This document shows, in pieces, positions 15,915 to 25,025 of a DNA stretch of 39,286 nt. The translations under genes and the position numbers were made by a program. Each line of letters starts with the position of its first letter. Position 1 is the first letter of the stretch. Source of the stretch: an uncultured Hyphomicrobiales bacterium (lineage in GTDB: Bacteria > Pseudomonadota > Alphaproteobacteria > Rhizobiales > Aestuariivirgaceae); the NCBI GenBank assembly GCA_902826365.1, contig CADEEO010000007.1, positions 1-39,286 of the forward strand. Reading direction: 5' to 3'. Under the pieces are notes generated by a model, which was given only the letters and a program-made list of their open reading frames with translations, was not told where the DNA came from and made no database searches.

Positions 15915-17273
15915 ATGAGCACCCTGCGCAAGCAATTGCAGCAGCTCTCGAGCTATGACCAGGATACGGGCCTCCCTAATCATGAAGCCTTGCTTGGCGA
16001 CATCAACGCTGAAATCGCCAAGGCCAGCCCCCAGCCCTTGGGTGCGACGCTCATTGAAATCAGGATCAGGGGCCTTTCCAGAATAGGCGAAGCCTATGGC
16101 CGCAAAACGATTGGTTCGGTCATCCGCCAATTGGCCGAGCGGCTTGAGCGCGCGCCCGTCAAAAACCGGATCATTGGCCGGATAGACCACAAGAGCTTCG
16201 GAATTTTTCTTTACGATATCAGCGATCCCGTTCTGGCCCTGCAAACCGCCAAGCAACTGGTTGCCTTGTGCTCACGGCCCGTCCCCTGGGGCGATCTCAT
16301 GCTGAACATCGAGGCTATTGCCGGCGTTGCCTTGACCACCGGTACGGTTCAGGACGCCGCAACCTTGTTGCATCACGCGGGGCTTGCTCTGCGCGCCTCA
16401 TCCGAAAGCGGCAGCCCTGGATACGCCTTCTTTGATCCGGCGGAAGCCCAAGCCGCAAAGCGCCGCAATGATCTCATTGCCATTGTCGCCAAAGCTGTTG
16501 AAAAAAACCAGTTTGAAATGGTCTACCAGCCTTTCTTCGCCTTCAATTCCGGCAAGCTGATGGGCTTTGAAGCCCTGATGCGGTTGAAGCATCCCGAGTT
16601 CGGCAATATCGGGCCGAACGAATTCATCCCCATTGCCGAGGAAACCGGCTTGATTTCAAGGCTTGGCGCCTGGTGCATTGAAGATGTTTGCCGCACCGCG
16701 GTTGAGTGGCCCTCCCATCTTGTGGCCAGTGTCAATTTTTCACCGGCCCAGTTCTACACCGGAACCTTGCTGGCGGAAGTCAACGCTGCCCTCAAGCACA
16801 CTCAGTTTCCCGCCTACCGGCTTGATATCGAAATTACCGAGGGCACCTTCCTGAAGGATCAGGAACTGGTGCTCTCGCAACTCAATGCCTTGCGCGGCAT
16901 GGGCTGCTCCATTGCCCTTGATGACTTTGGCACCGGCTATTCGAGCCTCAGCTACCTCTGGCAATTTCCCTTCTCGAAGCTGAAAATCGACCGCTCCTTC
17001 ATACATGCGCTCGACACTACGCCCAAGGCCCCCAGCATCCTCAAGTCCATCATTGAACTCAGCCGGAACCTGGGCATCGAAGTAACCGCCGAAGGCATTG
17101 AGACCATCGAGCAAATGGTGACCTTGCGCAACCTGAACTGCGACTATCTGCAGGGCTTCCTCTGCGGCAAGCCGACAGCCAAAACGAACCTGGCTGCCAT
17201 CATCCTCAAGAATTTTTCCGAAACTCTGGGGCAAGGCAATGACGCGCTTTCAAAGATAAGAGTTATTCGCTAA
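15915..17273 (+). CDS. EAL-domain cyclic-di-GMP phosphodiesterase with degenerate GGDEF domain
   Basis: A 452-residue protein. A GGDEF-type domain (about 10-175) has lost its active site, reading GRIDHKSFGIFL where RxGGDEF is expected, so it should not make c-di-GMP. The EAL domain (about 185-440) keeps the catalytic set: EAL at 219-221, N274 in VNFSPAQ, E306 and E309, DDFGTG at 336-341, K357, E393 and Q413. It should hydrolyse c-di-GMP to pGpG. No membrane or sensor domain is present, so it is probably cytosolic. GGAGG eight bases before the ATG at 15915 decides the start over an ATG at 15870. The degenerate GGDEF may bind GTP as a regulatory site, as in Caulobacter PdeA, but that is inferred. 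Confidence 0.9.
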   Translation: MSTLRKQLQQLSSYDQDTGLPNHEALLGDINAEIAKASPQPLGATLIEIRIRGLSRIGEAYGRKTIGSVIRQLAERLERAPVKNRIIGRIDHKSFGIFLYDISDPVLALQTAKQLVALCSRPVPWGDLMLNIEAIAGVALTTGTVQDAATLLHHAGLALRASSESGSPGYAFFDPAEAQAAKRRNDLIAIVAKAVEKNQFEMVYQPFFAFNSGKLMGFEALMRLKHPEFGNIGPNEFIPIAEETGLISRLGAWCIEDVCRTAVEWPSHLVASVNFSPAQFYTGTLLAEVNAALKHTQFPAYRLDIEITEGTFLKDQELVLSQLNALRGMGCSIALDDFGTGYSSLSYLWQFPFSKLKIDRSFIHALDTTPKAPSILKSIIELSRNLGIEVTAEGIETIEQMVTLRNLNCDYLQGFLCGKPTAKTNLAAIILKNFSETLGQGNDALSKIRVIR

Positions 17274-17303
17274 GACCCTCTCAGCAAAGAGTGTCCACAC
17301 CCC

Positions 17304-18068
17304 ATGAACAAGCTGCCACCGGTTCAAACCATTAAACATGCCTTGAAGGCAGTCATCCAGTTCCGCAATGCCGGGACCAGAATTGCCCTGTCGTGGATTC
17401 TGATACTGACGGGCGCGCGCATCTTCGATCACTATTTTTCCGGAGCCGTAAATTCCACCGGCGGTCCCGCTGGAACAACGACGTTTCAGCCGGCGGAAGT
17501 CATTATAGCCGCCTTCAGCGTCGTGATTTTTTCCTCCATAGCCGTGAACTGGCACCGCTATATCCTGCTGGATGAAGTCACGCCTCCGGAGAAAATTCTT
17601 CGCCTTGACCGCCTGGTGTGGAGTTATGCGGGCCGGACCTTGTTGATAATGCTTGTGACGCTTGTGCCTGTCATCATTTTCTCGACCGCCGTTCTTGCCG
17701 TCTTGCCAGGCCTCAGGGTCGCGCTCTTGGTTCCGCTCATCATCGCTGGGATATACATCATGCGCTTGTCGGTTGCCTTGCCGGCCATAGCGCTCGAACG
17801 CAGGGATTTCGGCATCACCGCGGCATTGCAGGTGACCCAGGGCAACAACCTGCAGTTTGCTGCGCTTCTGGGGCTGAACGCCTTGATCTTCTTTGCCACG
17901 CTTCTCCTGACGCTGATTGTCCTCTCGGTCGCCGGAAGCTTCAGCGGGGTAGCGGCCACGATTCTCGCTATTGCCCTCAGCGTCCCGATAAGCCTTTTCC
18001 TCTCGCTCTTCAGCGTCAGCCTGTTGAGCTCGCTCTATGGTTTTTTCGTCGAAAAGCGGAAATTCTGA
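17304..18068 (+). CDS. Polytopic membrane protein of unknown function
   Basis: A 254-residue protein with about six hydrophobic segments (roughly 27-42, 64-86, 108-132, 134-158, 180-205 and 212-240) and a short basic C-terminus VEKRKF. I do not recognise a named family with certainty, though the layout resembles YciC/DUF-type membrane proteins with large loops. It starts 30 bp after the EAL gene and may share its transcript. Its stop abuts the convergent purA stop without a gap. Confidence 0.75.
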   Translation: MNKLPPVQTIKHALKAVIQFRNAGTRIALSWILILTGARIFDHYFSGAVNSTGGPAGTTTFQPAEVIIAAFSVVIFSSIAVNWHRYILLDEVTPPEKILRLDRLVWSYAGRTLLIMLVTLVPVIIFSTAVLAVLPGLRVALLVPLIIAGIYIMRLSVALPAIALERRDFGITAALQVTQGNNLQFAALLGLNALIFFATLLLTLIVLSVAGSFSGVAATILAIALSVPISLFLSLFSVSLLSSLYGFFVEKRKF

Positions 18069-19361
18069 TCAGTCCTCAAACGGATCGCGCATCAGGATTG
18101 TGTCCTCGCGCTCAGGCGAGGTTGACAGAAGCGCCACGGGGCACTCGATCAGTTCCTCAAGATACTTCACGTATTTGATGGCCTGCGCCGGAAGCTGCGC
18201 CCATGAGCGGGCGCCTGCCGTTGTATTTTTCCAGCCTTCGAAATTTTCATAGATCGGCTCAACCCGCTTTTGCGCTTCTTCCGCCGCGGGAAAGCGTTCG
18301 ATGCGCTTGCCGTCAAGCATGTAGCCCACGCCCACCTTGATTTCCGGCAACCCGTCGAGCACGTCCAGTTTCGTCAGCGCGATGCCATGGATGCCTGAGG
18401 TTTTGATCGCCTGCCGCACCAGCACCGCGTCGAACCAGCCGCAGCGGCGCTTGCGCCCGGTGACCGTGCCGAATTCGCGCCCCCTCTGGCCAATATATTC
18501 GCCCACTTCGTTTTCCTGTTCCGTCGGAAACGGGCCGGAGCCCACCCGCGTGGTATAGGCCTTGGCGATTCCCAATACATAGCCAATGCTTGAAGGCCCA
18601 AGGCCGGACCCTGCCGCCGCCTGGCCGGCAACGGTGTTGGAAGAGGTGACATAAGGGTAAGTGCCGTGATCTATATCAAGCAGAACGCCCTGTGCCCCTT
18701 CAAACAGGATGCGCTTGCCCTCACGCTTCACCTCATCAAGCAGCGACCACACTGCATCGGAATAAAGCAGAATCTTGGGCGCGATTTCGCTGAGCTGCTT
18801 GAACAAATCCGCCGCCAGAATCTCGGCCTGGCCAAGCCCGCGCCGCAGCGCATTATGATGCGCAAGCAGGCGCTCGATCTTTGGCCCAAGGATTGAAAGG
18901 TCGGCAAGGTCATTCACCCGGATGGCGCGCCGGCCAACCTTGTCTTCATAGGCTGGGCCAATGCCGCGTCCCGTGGTTCCAATCTTGGCCGCACCGGCCG
19001 CTTCCTCGCGGATGCGGTCGAGTTCACCATGCAGCGGCAGGATGAGCGTGGCGTTTCCGGCAATGCGTAAATTCGCGCGGGTTACCGAAACCCCTTGCGA
19101 TGAAAGCTTCTCGATTTCAGCGACGAGCGCCCAAGGGTCGATCACCACGCCATTGCCGATGATCGAAAGCTTGCCCGGCCGCACAATGCCTGATGGCAGC
19201 AGCGAAAGCTTGTAGGTGACGCCATCGATGACCAGGGTATGGCCCGCATTGTGCCCGCCCTGAAAACGCACCACCACATCGGCCCGTTCCGACAGCCAGT
19301 CCACCAGCTTTCCCTTGCCCTCGTCGCCCCACTGGGCTCCGACCACCGCCACATTGGCCAT
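18069..19361 (-). CDS. purA: Adenylosuccinate synthetase
   Basis: A 430-residue enzyme that converts IMP, aspartate and GTP to adenylosuccinate, the first committed step to AMP. The GTP-binding loop GDEGKGK is at 12-18, HNAGHT at 39-44, [13 protein letters not shown] in the middle, and TGRKRRCGW near the C-terminal third. The length matches the family. AGGAG seven bases before the ATG is a strong ribosome site. It is transcribed alone, with a hairpin in the leader just upstream. Confidence 0.98.
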   Translation of the reverse strand: MANVAVVGAQWGDEGKGKLVDWLSERADVVVRFQGGHNAGHTLVIDGVTYKLSLLPSGIVRPGKLSIIGNGVVIDPWALVAEIEKLSSQGVSVTRANLRIAGNATLILPLHGELDRIREEAAGAAKIGTTGRGIGPAYEDKVGRRAIRVNDLADLSILGPKIERLLAHHNALRRGLGQAEILAADLFKQLSEIAPKILLYSDAVWSLLDEVKREGKRILFEGAQGVLLDIDHGTYPYVTSSNTVAGQAAAGSGLGPSSIGYVLGIAKAYTTRVGSGPFPTEQENEVGEYIGQRGREFGTVTGRKRRCGWFDAVLVRQAIKTSGIHGIALTKLDVLDGLPEIKVGVGYMLDGKRIERFPAAEEAQKRVEPIYENFEGWKNTTAGARSWAQLPAQAIKYVKYLEELIECPVALLSTSPEREDTILMRDPFED

Positions 19362-19384
19362 TCTAAACTCCTGTCAGACATGCG

Positions 19385-19417
19385 AACGGCCCCGGGGAGA
19401 TTCTCTCCGGAGCCGTT
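19385..19417. repeat. Inverted repeat between the PEP-CTERM gene and purA
   Basis: AACGGC (19385-19390) pairs with GCCGTT (19412-19417), and an inner GGAGA/TCTCC stem closes a three-base TTC loop. There is no T-run on either strand. It lies about 25-55 bases upstream of the purA start, so it may be a leader structure or a factor-dependent terminator of the upstream gene. Confidence 0.5.
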
Positions 19418-19478
19418 GACAGGTCATACACGAAAGCGGGCAAAGCGCAAATACCGGCGCCTGACCAGTTGCCGCCGT

Positions 19479-20252
19479 CTAGGCAGTAAATCCAGCCTTC
19501 CGCTTCTTGCGCCAGCCGGCAAATCCCATAGCGCCAAGGCCAGCCGCAAGCAGTGGGAGCGCTGCTGGGATCGGCACTTCAGGTGCGGCTGCGAAGCTCA
19601 TCGCAGCTTCATTGGCAGATGCAGCAGCCAAGAATTCTCTATAACGCGGATCGTAGTTCGGACTATCCGGATCGATTGCTGTGGCCATAAGCATAAATGG
19701 CACTTTAAGCTTCAGTTCATAGTATGCTTTCGGCGTGAATGTAGTGGTGTCGTCAAAGCCCGCACTCCACCAGATGTCTTCGTCACCATGTGCAAGCATG
19801 GGGAAGGAGTAGTCATTAGCGTCGTTGTTGATGCTAAACAGAAGTTGCGGACCGCCAAAGGGGGAGGCGCCATTTAATATGAAGCCAGCATTGGCGTAGG
19901 TCAAAACACCGCCCGTAACTACAAATGCGATGCCCAAGGGAGGTGTCGTTTCATAGAAATCCCAACCGCCGCCCACTAAATCGCCAGTTGGGGTACTTGT
20001 GACAGAGGCATGCACACCCGAGCCGAAGTTAGGTCCCTCGTGCAATCCCCAAATCAATCCAGAAATAGTTTCACCCGGGTCGTCGGAGTCGCCGTCCGTC
20101 ACAAAACTCCAACTGAACGTCAGCGCCTTTGAAGGTGTTGCCGCTATCAGCAGCAACGCGGATGCCACTACGGCCAACGCAATGCCCCTGAATTGGAGCC
20201 GCGCCAAATATCTGAAACGTTGGATGAGAGACGTCGTGGCTCGATAAGTCAT
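19479..20252 (-). CDS. PEP/VPxPA-CTERM exosortase-substrate protein
   Basis: A 257-residue secreted protein of unknown function. It has a long basic N-terminus and a hydrophobic signal core (about 24-38) ending near SKA at 43. The mature body is low in lysine and rich in Gly, Asp and aromatic residues. The C-terminal sorting signal reads VPIPAALPLL, a hydrophobic helix, then WRKKRK. That tripartite tail is the VPLPA/PEP-CTERM type cut by an exosortase or archaeosortase-like enzyme, usually for proteins tied to exopolysaccharide. No such enzyme is in the window. GGAGAG before the ATG at 20252 sets the start. Base composition looks less GC-rich than the neighbours, which may indicate transfer. 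Confidence 0.83.
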   Translation of the reverse strand: MTYRATTSLIQRFRYLARLQFRGIALAVVASALLLIAATPSKALTFSWSFVTDGDSDDPGETISGLIWGLHEGPNFGSGVHASVTSTPTGDLVGGGWDFYETTPPLGIAFVVTGGVLTYANAGFILNGASPFGGPQLLFSINNDANDYSFPMLAHGDEDIWWSAGFDDTTTFTPKAYYELKLKVPFMLMATAIDPDSPNYDPRYREFLAAASANEAAMSFAAAPEVPIPAALPLLAAGLGAMGFAGWRKKRKAGFTA

Positions 20253-20430
20253 GGTGCAACTCTCCGAAAAGTTAAACCTTGCCCGCCTCTGCATCAGATA
20301 CTGCACAGAATTGGCGATCTTGGCTAGGGAAAAGTCGGGCATGCCAAAACGGGCCGTGAACTCTTCCGAAAATCGGCGCTGGGAAACGGCTGGTTAGAAA
20401 AAAGGCTACTCCAAATTCATCCCCATCACC

Positions 20431-20471
20431 CTCGCCCTGAGGTGCCTTGGCGCAAGCCAAGGCCTCGAAGG
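20431..20471 (+). repeat. REP-like unit, left copy
   Basis: The unit has outer blocks CTGAGGTGC and GCCTCGAAG around an internal perfect hairpin CTTGGC-GCAA-GCCAAG. The right copy carries the same outer blocks in inverted order but a different internal hairpin. Confidence 0.7.
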
Positions 20472-20492
20472 GCTGGTGGCAATGCGTTGAAT

Positions 20493-20530
20493 GCTTCGAG
20501 GCTCGGCTTCGCCGTGCACCTCAGCATGAG
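20493..20530 (-). repeat. REP-like unit, right inverted copy
   Basis: Read on the minus strand it is CTGAGGTGC, then an internal hairpin CGGC-GAA-GCCG, then GCCTCGAAG. The outer blocks match the left unit. The internal stem differs in sequence but still pairs, so structure is kept while sequence changes. Confidence 0.7.
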
Positions 20531-20532
20531 TA

Positions 20533-22218
20533 TCAATTCAAATTCATCCCCACCTGCATGTTCTGCGGCCAGGCGACCTTGTAGCCGAATTTGATGGTGT
20601 TCTCCGCCTTGCTTTCAAGGTCAAACCGCCAGGCCATCACGCCCCGCCGCTTGTTCAAATCCTTCTCCGTGGGCGGCGTCATCTGGGCCATGGGTTCAAC
20701 CGTGATTTTCTCATTGGCCGAGAACGGCAATTGATCGATCACAGTTACGGGAATTGTGGCGGCATGAAGGTTCTTCACTACAATATCCCAAGCCCGCTCC
20801 TCGACATTTGAAGTGGAGATCAGGCCTTCCTCGCCCTTCTTGCGCTTCACTTCAGCCCGCTTCACCTTGATCAGGTCATCGGCCCCAAAGCCAAGCTTGG
20901 CTTCCTCGTCAGGGCTTAGGAGCGGCAAGGCGCCCTGCCCCATGAACACGCCGTCACGGTAGAGATTGACCGTGCCCGGCAGCATCGGCGCTTCACCCTT
21001 GATGGTGAAGGCGGCGGTGAGATAGGCGGAAGCATCAAGCTTGGGCACCACCAGCGCATTCAAGGTGGCGTCGTAGTCATCGGTTGCAATGCGAACCTTT
21101 TTGGACGTCCCGGAATTATCAACACTCACCCGCCCCTGAATGCCATAAAGCGCTTGGAAACCCGCCAACTCAATGATGGCTTGCTTTTGTTCAGTCGGTG
21201 CTGGCGCTGCCACATCATCACCCCTGAAATCTTGCAATGCTCCGGCCGATGTCGCAGGCGCGTTAAGCTTGAGGGCATTTCGCGCCAAGCCATCACTTTC
21301 CTTCTTCATCTTCTCGGCCAGCGGTTCGTAGACCTGGATTTCTTCTTCCCACAAATCCGGGGCCGAAGTTGCGCCCAGCGGCCGCGCCGTTGAAAGCGTC
21401 AGCGCCACATTCTCCCAGCTTTCACCGGTTGACTGCATCACTTCGGCCCGGCGCACCAGTTCAATCCTGGACTTCTGGTTTTTCTCCGGCGTTGTAAGCC
21501 GCGCATCATAAAATGGCGCCCAGCCCGCATTGCCCACCCGGTATTTAACCTTGAAGGTGCCATTGGTTTCGGCAGGCGCCGTCAAATACACCGCCACCTG
21601 CATGTGGGCGACCTGGGCCGGGGCGATGCCCGCCAGCTTGTTGTGGAGCTCGCCCACCTGCTTGTCGATGTCGCGCTGGCGGATTTGCGCCTCGTGGATG
21701 GTTTTCGAAATCACGTTGAGCTTCGCGCTGACAAGATCAAGCAGGGATCCGAGTTGCGCGGCGTCGACCGCCTTGGACTTTTCATCCGAGGATGGAACAA
21801 GCTGCTTGTCAGCGAGCGAGAGCAACAGCCTTTTCTGGTAATCCGCATCCGACAGTGTTTGATCCAGCGCTCGGCGTTCATCGCCCAGCGTTTCAATTTC
21901 CTTTTCCAGGCTCTTGCGTTCCGCGTCCTGGGCCGCGGTTGAAAGATAGACGAGCTTCGAATCAACCGAACCAATCTCAAGCCCTGCGCCGCCGACCCCT
22001 TCCACCCGGATGGATTGGGCGTCGAGCTCGCCCGGCAGGTCTTCCAGAATGAGGGTCGTCTCCCCGGCCAGAAGACGGGCTTCCGTCACCCGCGTGATCT
22101 CTGCGCCCGAGGGATAGACCGTGACCGCATCAACATGGGACAGGGCCTTGAGATCAGCCGCAAAGGCAGGGGAAAGGCAGGTTGTGACAAGAATGAAGGT
22201 GGCTAAACGCAGGCGCAT
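20533..22218 (-). CDS. Mucoidy-inhibitor MuiA-like protein (DUF4140/DUF4139)
   Basis: A 561-residue secreted protein with a signal peptide (cleavage near AFA at 20). The N-terminal DUF4140-type domain has VTVYPSGAEITR and LEDLPGELDAQSIRVEG. A coiled-coil stretch at about 95-200 is followed by a DUF4139 region with GWAPFYDARL, STGESWENVALTLSTARP and a C-terminal beta-rich part. Family members are linked to suppression of mucoid growth in enterobacteria, and the molecular role is unknown. GGAGGAAAT before the ATG is a strong ribosome site. The last two codons (N-stop) come from a small palindromic insertion, and the ancestral end was probably E-stop at 20406. Confidence 0.85.
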   Translation of the reverse strand: MRLRLATFILVTTCLSPAFAADLKALSHVDAVTVYPSGAEITRVTEARLLAGETTLILEDLPGELDAQSIRVEGVGGAGLEIGSVDSKLVYLSTAAQDAERKSLEKEIETLGDERRALDQTLSDADYQKRLLLSLADKQLVPSSDEKSKAVDAAQLGSLLDLVSAKLNVISKTIHEAQIRQRDIDKQVGELHNKLAGIAPAQVAHMQVAVYLTAPAETNGTFKVKYRVGNAGWAPFYDARLTTPEKNQKSRIELVRRAEVMQSTGESWENVALTLSTARPLGATSAPDLWEEEIQVYEPLAEKMKKESDGLARNALKLNAPATSAGALQDFRGDDVAAPAPTEQKQAIIELAGFQALYGIQGRVSVDNSGTSKKVRIATDDYDATLNALVVPKLDASAYLTAAFTIKGEAPMLPGTVNLYRDGVFMGQGALPLLSPDEEAKLGFGADDLIKVKRAEVKRKKGEEGLISTSNVEERAWDIVVKNLHAATIPVTVIDQLPFSANEKITVEPMAQMTPPTEKDLNKRRGVMAWRFDLESKAENTIKFGYKVAWPQNMQVGMNLN

Positions 22219-22287
22219 GGGAATTTCCTCCAGTTAAGGTGGAGGGAGGAAACGCCCGGTCCAAGGCAAATTCACGACGGGATTGCG

Positions 22288-23874
22288 TCAAAAAGCCAGC
22301 GGCTTGGCCTGGCGCACCTGCGTTAACTTTTGCACTGCCGCAAGGACCGAAGGCGGGATGGGCTCATCCAATTGCACCAGGCAAATTGCATCGCTGCCTT
22401 CCGCCAACCGCCCTAGATGGAATGACGCGATATTGACATTGGCATTGCCGAGCAACATGCCGAGTGACCCGATAAAGCCCGGCTTGTCCATGTTGGTGAC
22501 GTAGAGCATGTGCGGGCCGAAATCCGCCTCAAGCTCAATGCCCTTGATCTGGATGATGCGCGGCTTGCCATCGGAGAATACCGTGCCCGCCACCGAACGT
22601 TCCAGGTTTTCGGTGCTCACCGTGAGCCGGATATAGGTTTCATAGGCCCCCCGCTGGCTCTGGCGCACCTCATCCACCCTGATGCCGCGTTCACGGGCAA
22701 CAATGGGGGCAGATACCATGTTCACCGTCCCGAGCATGGGTTGCAGCACCCCCGCCAGCGCCGCCGAGGTGAGTGCCCGCGTATTCATTTCACCCACATC
22801 GCCCGCATATTCAATCACCACGCTGGTGATCGGCCCATCGGTCAACTGCCCGGCAAAGCTGCCGAGCTTTTCCGCCAAAACAACGAAGGGTCTCAGCCTT
22901 GGCGCCTCGTCGGCGGAAATGGACGGCATGTTGAGCGCATTGCTAACCGCCCCGGAGATAAGGTAATTCGCCATCTGCTCGGCAACCTGCAAAGCCACGT
23001 TCTCCTGCGCCTCTCCCGTGGAAGCCCCGAGGTGCGGTGTCACGACGACATTCTCGTGGCCGAACAACTTGTGAGCAACGGCAGGCTCCGTTTCAAAAAC
23101 ATCAAGCGCCACGCCAGCCACTTTGCCCGAAACTATCGCGTCATAAAGCGCATCTTCGACAACCAGGCCGCCGCGGGCGCAGTTGATGATCCGCACCCCC
23201 TTCTTGCATTTTGCCAAGGCCGCTGCGTCAATGACGTGGCGGGTCTTTTCCGTGAGCGGCGTATGCAGCGTGATGAAGTCTGAACGCTTGAAGATATCTT
23301 CAAGCTCCACCTTCTCCACCCCGATGGCAATGGCCCGCTCCGGCGACAGGAAGGGATCAAAGGCGATCACCTTCATCTTCAGGCCGATGGCCCGGTCGGC
23401 AACGATGGCGCCGATATTGCCGCAACCGATGATGCCAAGCGTCTTGTTAAAAAGCTCAACCCCCATGAAGCGGTTCTTCTCCCACTTGCCCGCATGCGTT
23501 GAAGCATTGGCTTCGGGGATCTGCCGGGCCAGCGCCATCATCATGGACAGCGCGTGTTCCGCTGTGGTCACCGCATTTCCGAAGGGCGTGTTCATGACCA
23601 CGATGCCGCGCGCCGAGGCCGCCGGAATGTCAACATTGTCCACGCCGATGCCGGCCCGCCCGATCACTTTCAAATTCTTGGCGGCCTCTAGTATTTTCGG
23701 CGTAACTTTCGTGGCCGAGCGGATGGCAAGCCCGTCATAAAGCGGAATGGCCGCCAGCAGCGCCTCCTTGTCCTTGCCTAAATCCGGCAGGTAATCGACG
23801 TCAATGCCGCGGTCCCTGAAAATCTGGACTGCGGTTTCAGATAGCTTGTCGGAAACGAGAACTCGTGGAGCCAT
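22288..23874 (-). CDS. serA: D-3-phosphoglycerate dehydrogenase
   Basis: A 528-residue enzyme that oxidises 3-phosphoglycerate with NAD+, the first step of serine synthesis. The NAD-binding GxGxxG motif GCGNIG is at 150-155, NCARGGLV and the catalytic EKTRHVID region follow, and GHENVVVTPHLGAST contains the active-site histidine. An intervening ASB domain (about 315-450) and a C-terminal ACT domain (about 455-528) complete the long-form architecture used for serine feedback. AGGAG seven bases before the ATG is strong. It lies 23 bp after serC on the same strand, so both are under the serC leader. Confidence 0.97.
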   Translation of the reverse strand: MAPRVLVSDKLSETAVQIFRDRGIDVDYLPDLGKDKEALLAAIPLYDGLAIRSATKVTPKILEAAKNLKVIGRAGIGVDNVDIPAASARGIVVMNTPFGNAVTTAEHALSMMMALARQIPEANASTHAGKWEKNRFMGVELFNKTLGIIGCGNIGAIVADRAIGLKMKVIAFDPFLSPERAIAIGVEKVELEDIFKRSDFITLHTPLTEKTRHVIDAAALAKCKKGVRIINCARGGLVVEDALYDAIVSGKVAGVALDVFETEPAVAHKLFGHENVVVTPHLGASTGEAQENVALQVAEQMANYLISGAVSNALNMPSISADEAPRLRPFVVLAEKLGSFAGQLTDGPITSVVIEYAGDVGEMNTRALTSAALAGVLQPMLGTVNMVSAPIVARERGIRVDEVRQSQRGAYETYIRLTVSTENLERSVAGTVFSDGKPRIIQIKGIELEADFGPHMLYVTNMDKPGFIGSLGMLLGNANVNIASFHLGRLAEGSDAICLVQLDEPIPPSVLAAVQKLTQVRQAKPLAF

Positions 23875-23897
23875 GTGGCTTCTCCTGAAAAAATGAA

Positions 23898-25022
23898 CTA
23901 AGCCGTGGCCGTTGCGTAGGCCCAGTCGAGCCAGGGCAGCAGCGCCTTGAGATCGGAGGTTTCAACCGTGGCCCCGCACCAGATGCGAAGTCCCGGCGGC
24001 GCATCCCGGTAGCCGCCGATGTCATAGGCAACACCTTCCGCTTCAAGCAGCTTCGCCATTTTCTTCGGCACCGCCTCATCACCCGCCAGCGAAACGCACA
24101 CCGACGTATTGGACTTCGTCTCGGGCCGCTTGGAGAGGTTCTTGGCAAACTGCGAGGCTGTAATCCAGCCGTCCAGCACCGCCGCATTGGCGTCGGCCCG
24201 CGCCCGCAACGCTTTCAAGCCGCCAAGGCCCTTGGCCCATTTCAGCGCCACCAGATAATCTTCAACGCACAACATGGATGGCGTGTTGATGGTTTCGCCT
24301 TCAAAAATTCCAGCACTCAGTTTCCCGCCCGAGGTCATGCGAAAAATTTTTGGCAGGGGCCACGGCGGCACATAGGTTTCAAGCCGTTCCACGGCGCGAG
24401 GGGACAGGATGATAACCCCATGGGCCCCCTCCCCGCCCAGAACCTTCTGCCAGGAAAATGTCACCACATCGAGTCTGGAAAAATCCAGCTCCTGCGCAAA
24501 GGCGGCAGACGTCGCATCGCAAATCGTCAGCCCTTGCCGGTCAGCCGGAATCCACTTCGCATCGGGAACCCGCACCCCGGATGTCGTGCCATTCCAGGTG
24601 AAAACCACATCATTGGCGAAATTGACCTTGCCCAGATCCGGCAGCTCGCCATAGGACGCCAGATGCTTGTTTACGTCCTTGAGCTTTAACTGTTTGAGCA
24701 CGTCGCTCACCCAGCCTTCGCCAAAGCTTTCCCAAGCCAGCATGTCAACGCCGCGCGCCCCCAGCAGTGACCAAAGCGCCATTTCAACCGCTCCCGTATC
24801 CGAAGCCGGCACGATGCCAATGCGATGGCTTGCCGGAACCTCAAGCACCTCACGGGTGAGCGTGACGGCTTCCTTGAGGCGCGCCTTTCCTTCGCTCGAG
24901 CGATGCGAGCGGCCAACCGATGCGGTTTTGAGGAGGTCCGGCGTCCAACCCGGAATCTTGGCGCAGGGGCCGGACGAAAATTGCGGATTTGCCGGCCGCA
25001 AAGCCGGTTTAGCTGTCGTCAT
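23898..25022 (-). CDS. serC: Phosphoserine aminotransferase
   Basis: A 374-residue PLP enzyme that makes 3-phosphoserine from 3-phosphohydroxypyruvate and glutamate. [11 protein letters not shown] at the N-terminus and [13 protein letters not shown] with PLP lysine K193 mark the alphaproteobacterial SerC form. I start at the ATG at 25022 because GGAG lies six to seven bases upstream and the protein then begins [10 protein letters not shown], as its relatives do. An ATG four codons earlier overlaps the leader hairpin. It is the first gene of serC-serA. Confidence 0.97.
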   Translation of the reverse strand: MTTAKPALRPANPQFSSGPCAKIPGWTPDLLKTASVGRSHRSSEGKARLKEAVTLTREVLEVPASHRIGIVPASDTGAVEMALWSLLGARGVDMLAWESFGEGWVSDVLKQLKLKDVNKHLASYGELPDLGKVNFANDVVFTWNGTTSGVRVPDAKWIPADRQGLTICDATSAAFAQELDFSRLDVVTFSWQKVLGGEGAHGVIILSPRAVERLETYVPPWPLPKIFRMTSGGKLSAGIFEGETINTPSMLCVEDYLVALKWAKGLGGLKALRARADANAAVLDGWITASQFAKNLSKRPETKSNTSVCVSLAGDEAVPKKMAKLLEAEGVAYDIGGYRDAPPGLRIWCGATVETSDLKALLPWLDWAYATATA

Positions 25023-25025
25023 GTT

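Larger units (their letters stand above)
20412..20552. mobile_element. Small palindromic insertion with 14-bp flanking direct repeats
   Basis: The 14-mer CAAATTCATCCCCA occurs at 20412-20425 and 20539-20552 and encloses 113 bp that contain two inverted REP-like units. The right copy is the 3' coding end of the muiA-like gene. On the minus strand the left copy continues in the same frame as GAG TAG and then a T-run. Deleting one repeat plus the insert therefore rebuilds an end reading MNLE-stop. This is what a small non-autonomous insertion with target-site duplication would leave. It has no coding capacity. Confidence 0.7.

Noticed and set aside
17332..17346. TTAA-N7-TTGA, a one-mismatch CtrA-like site
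   Set aside because: It lies inside the start of a membrane-protein gene with no promoter role apparent. It shows the chance background for this loose motif.
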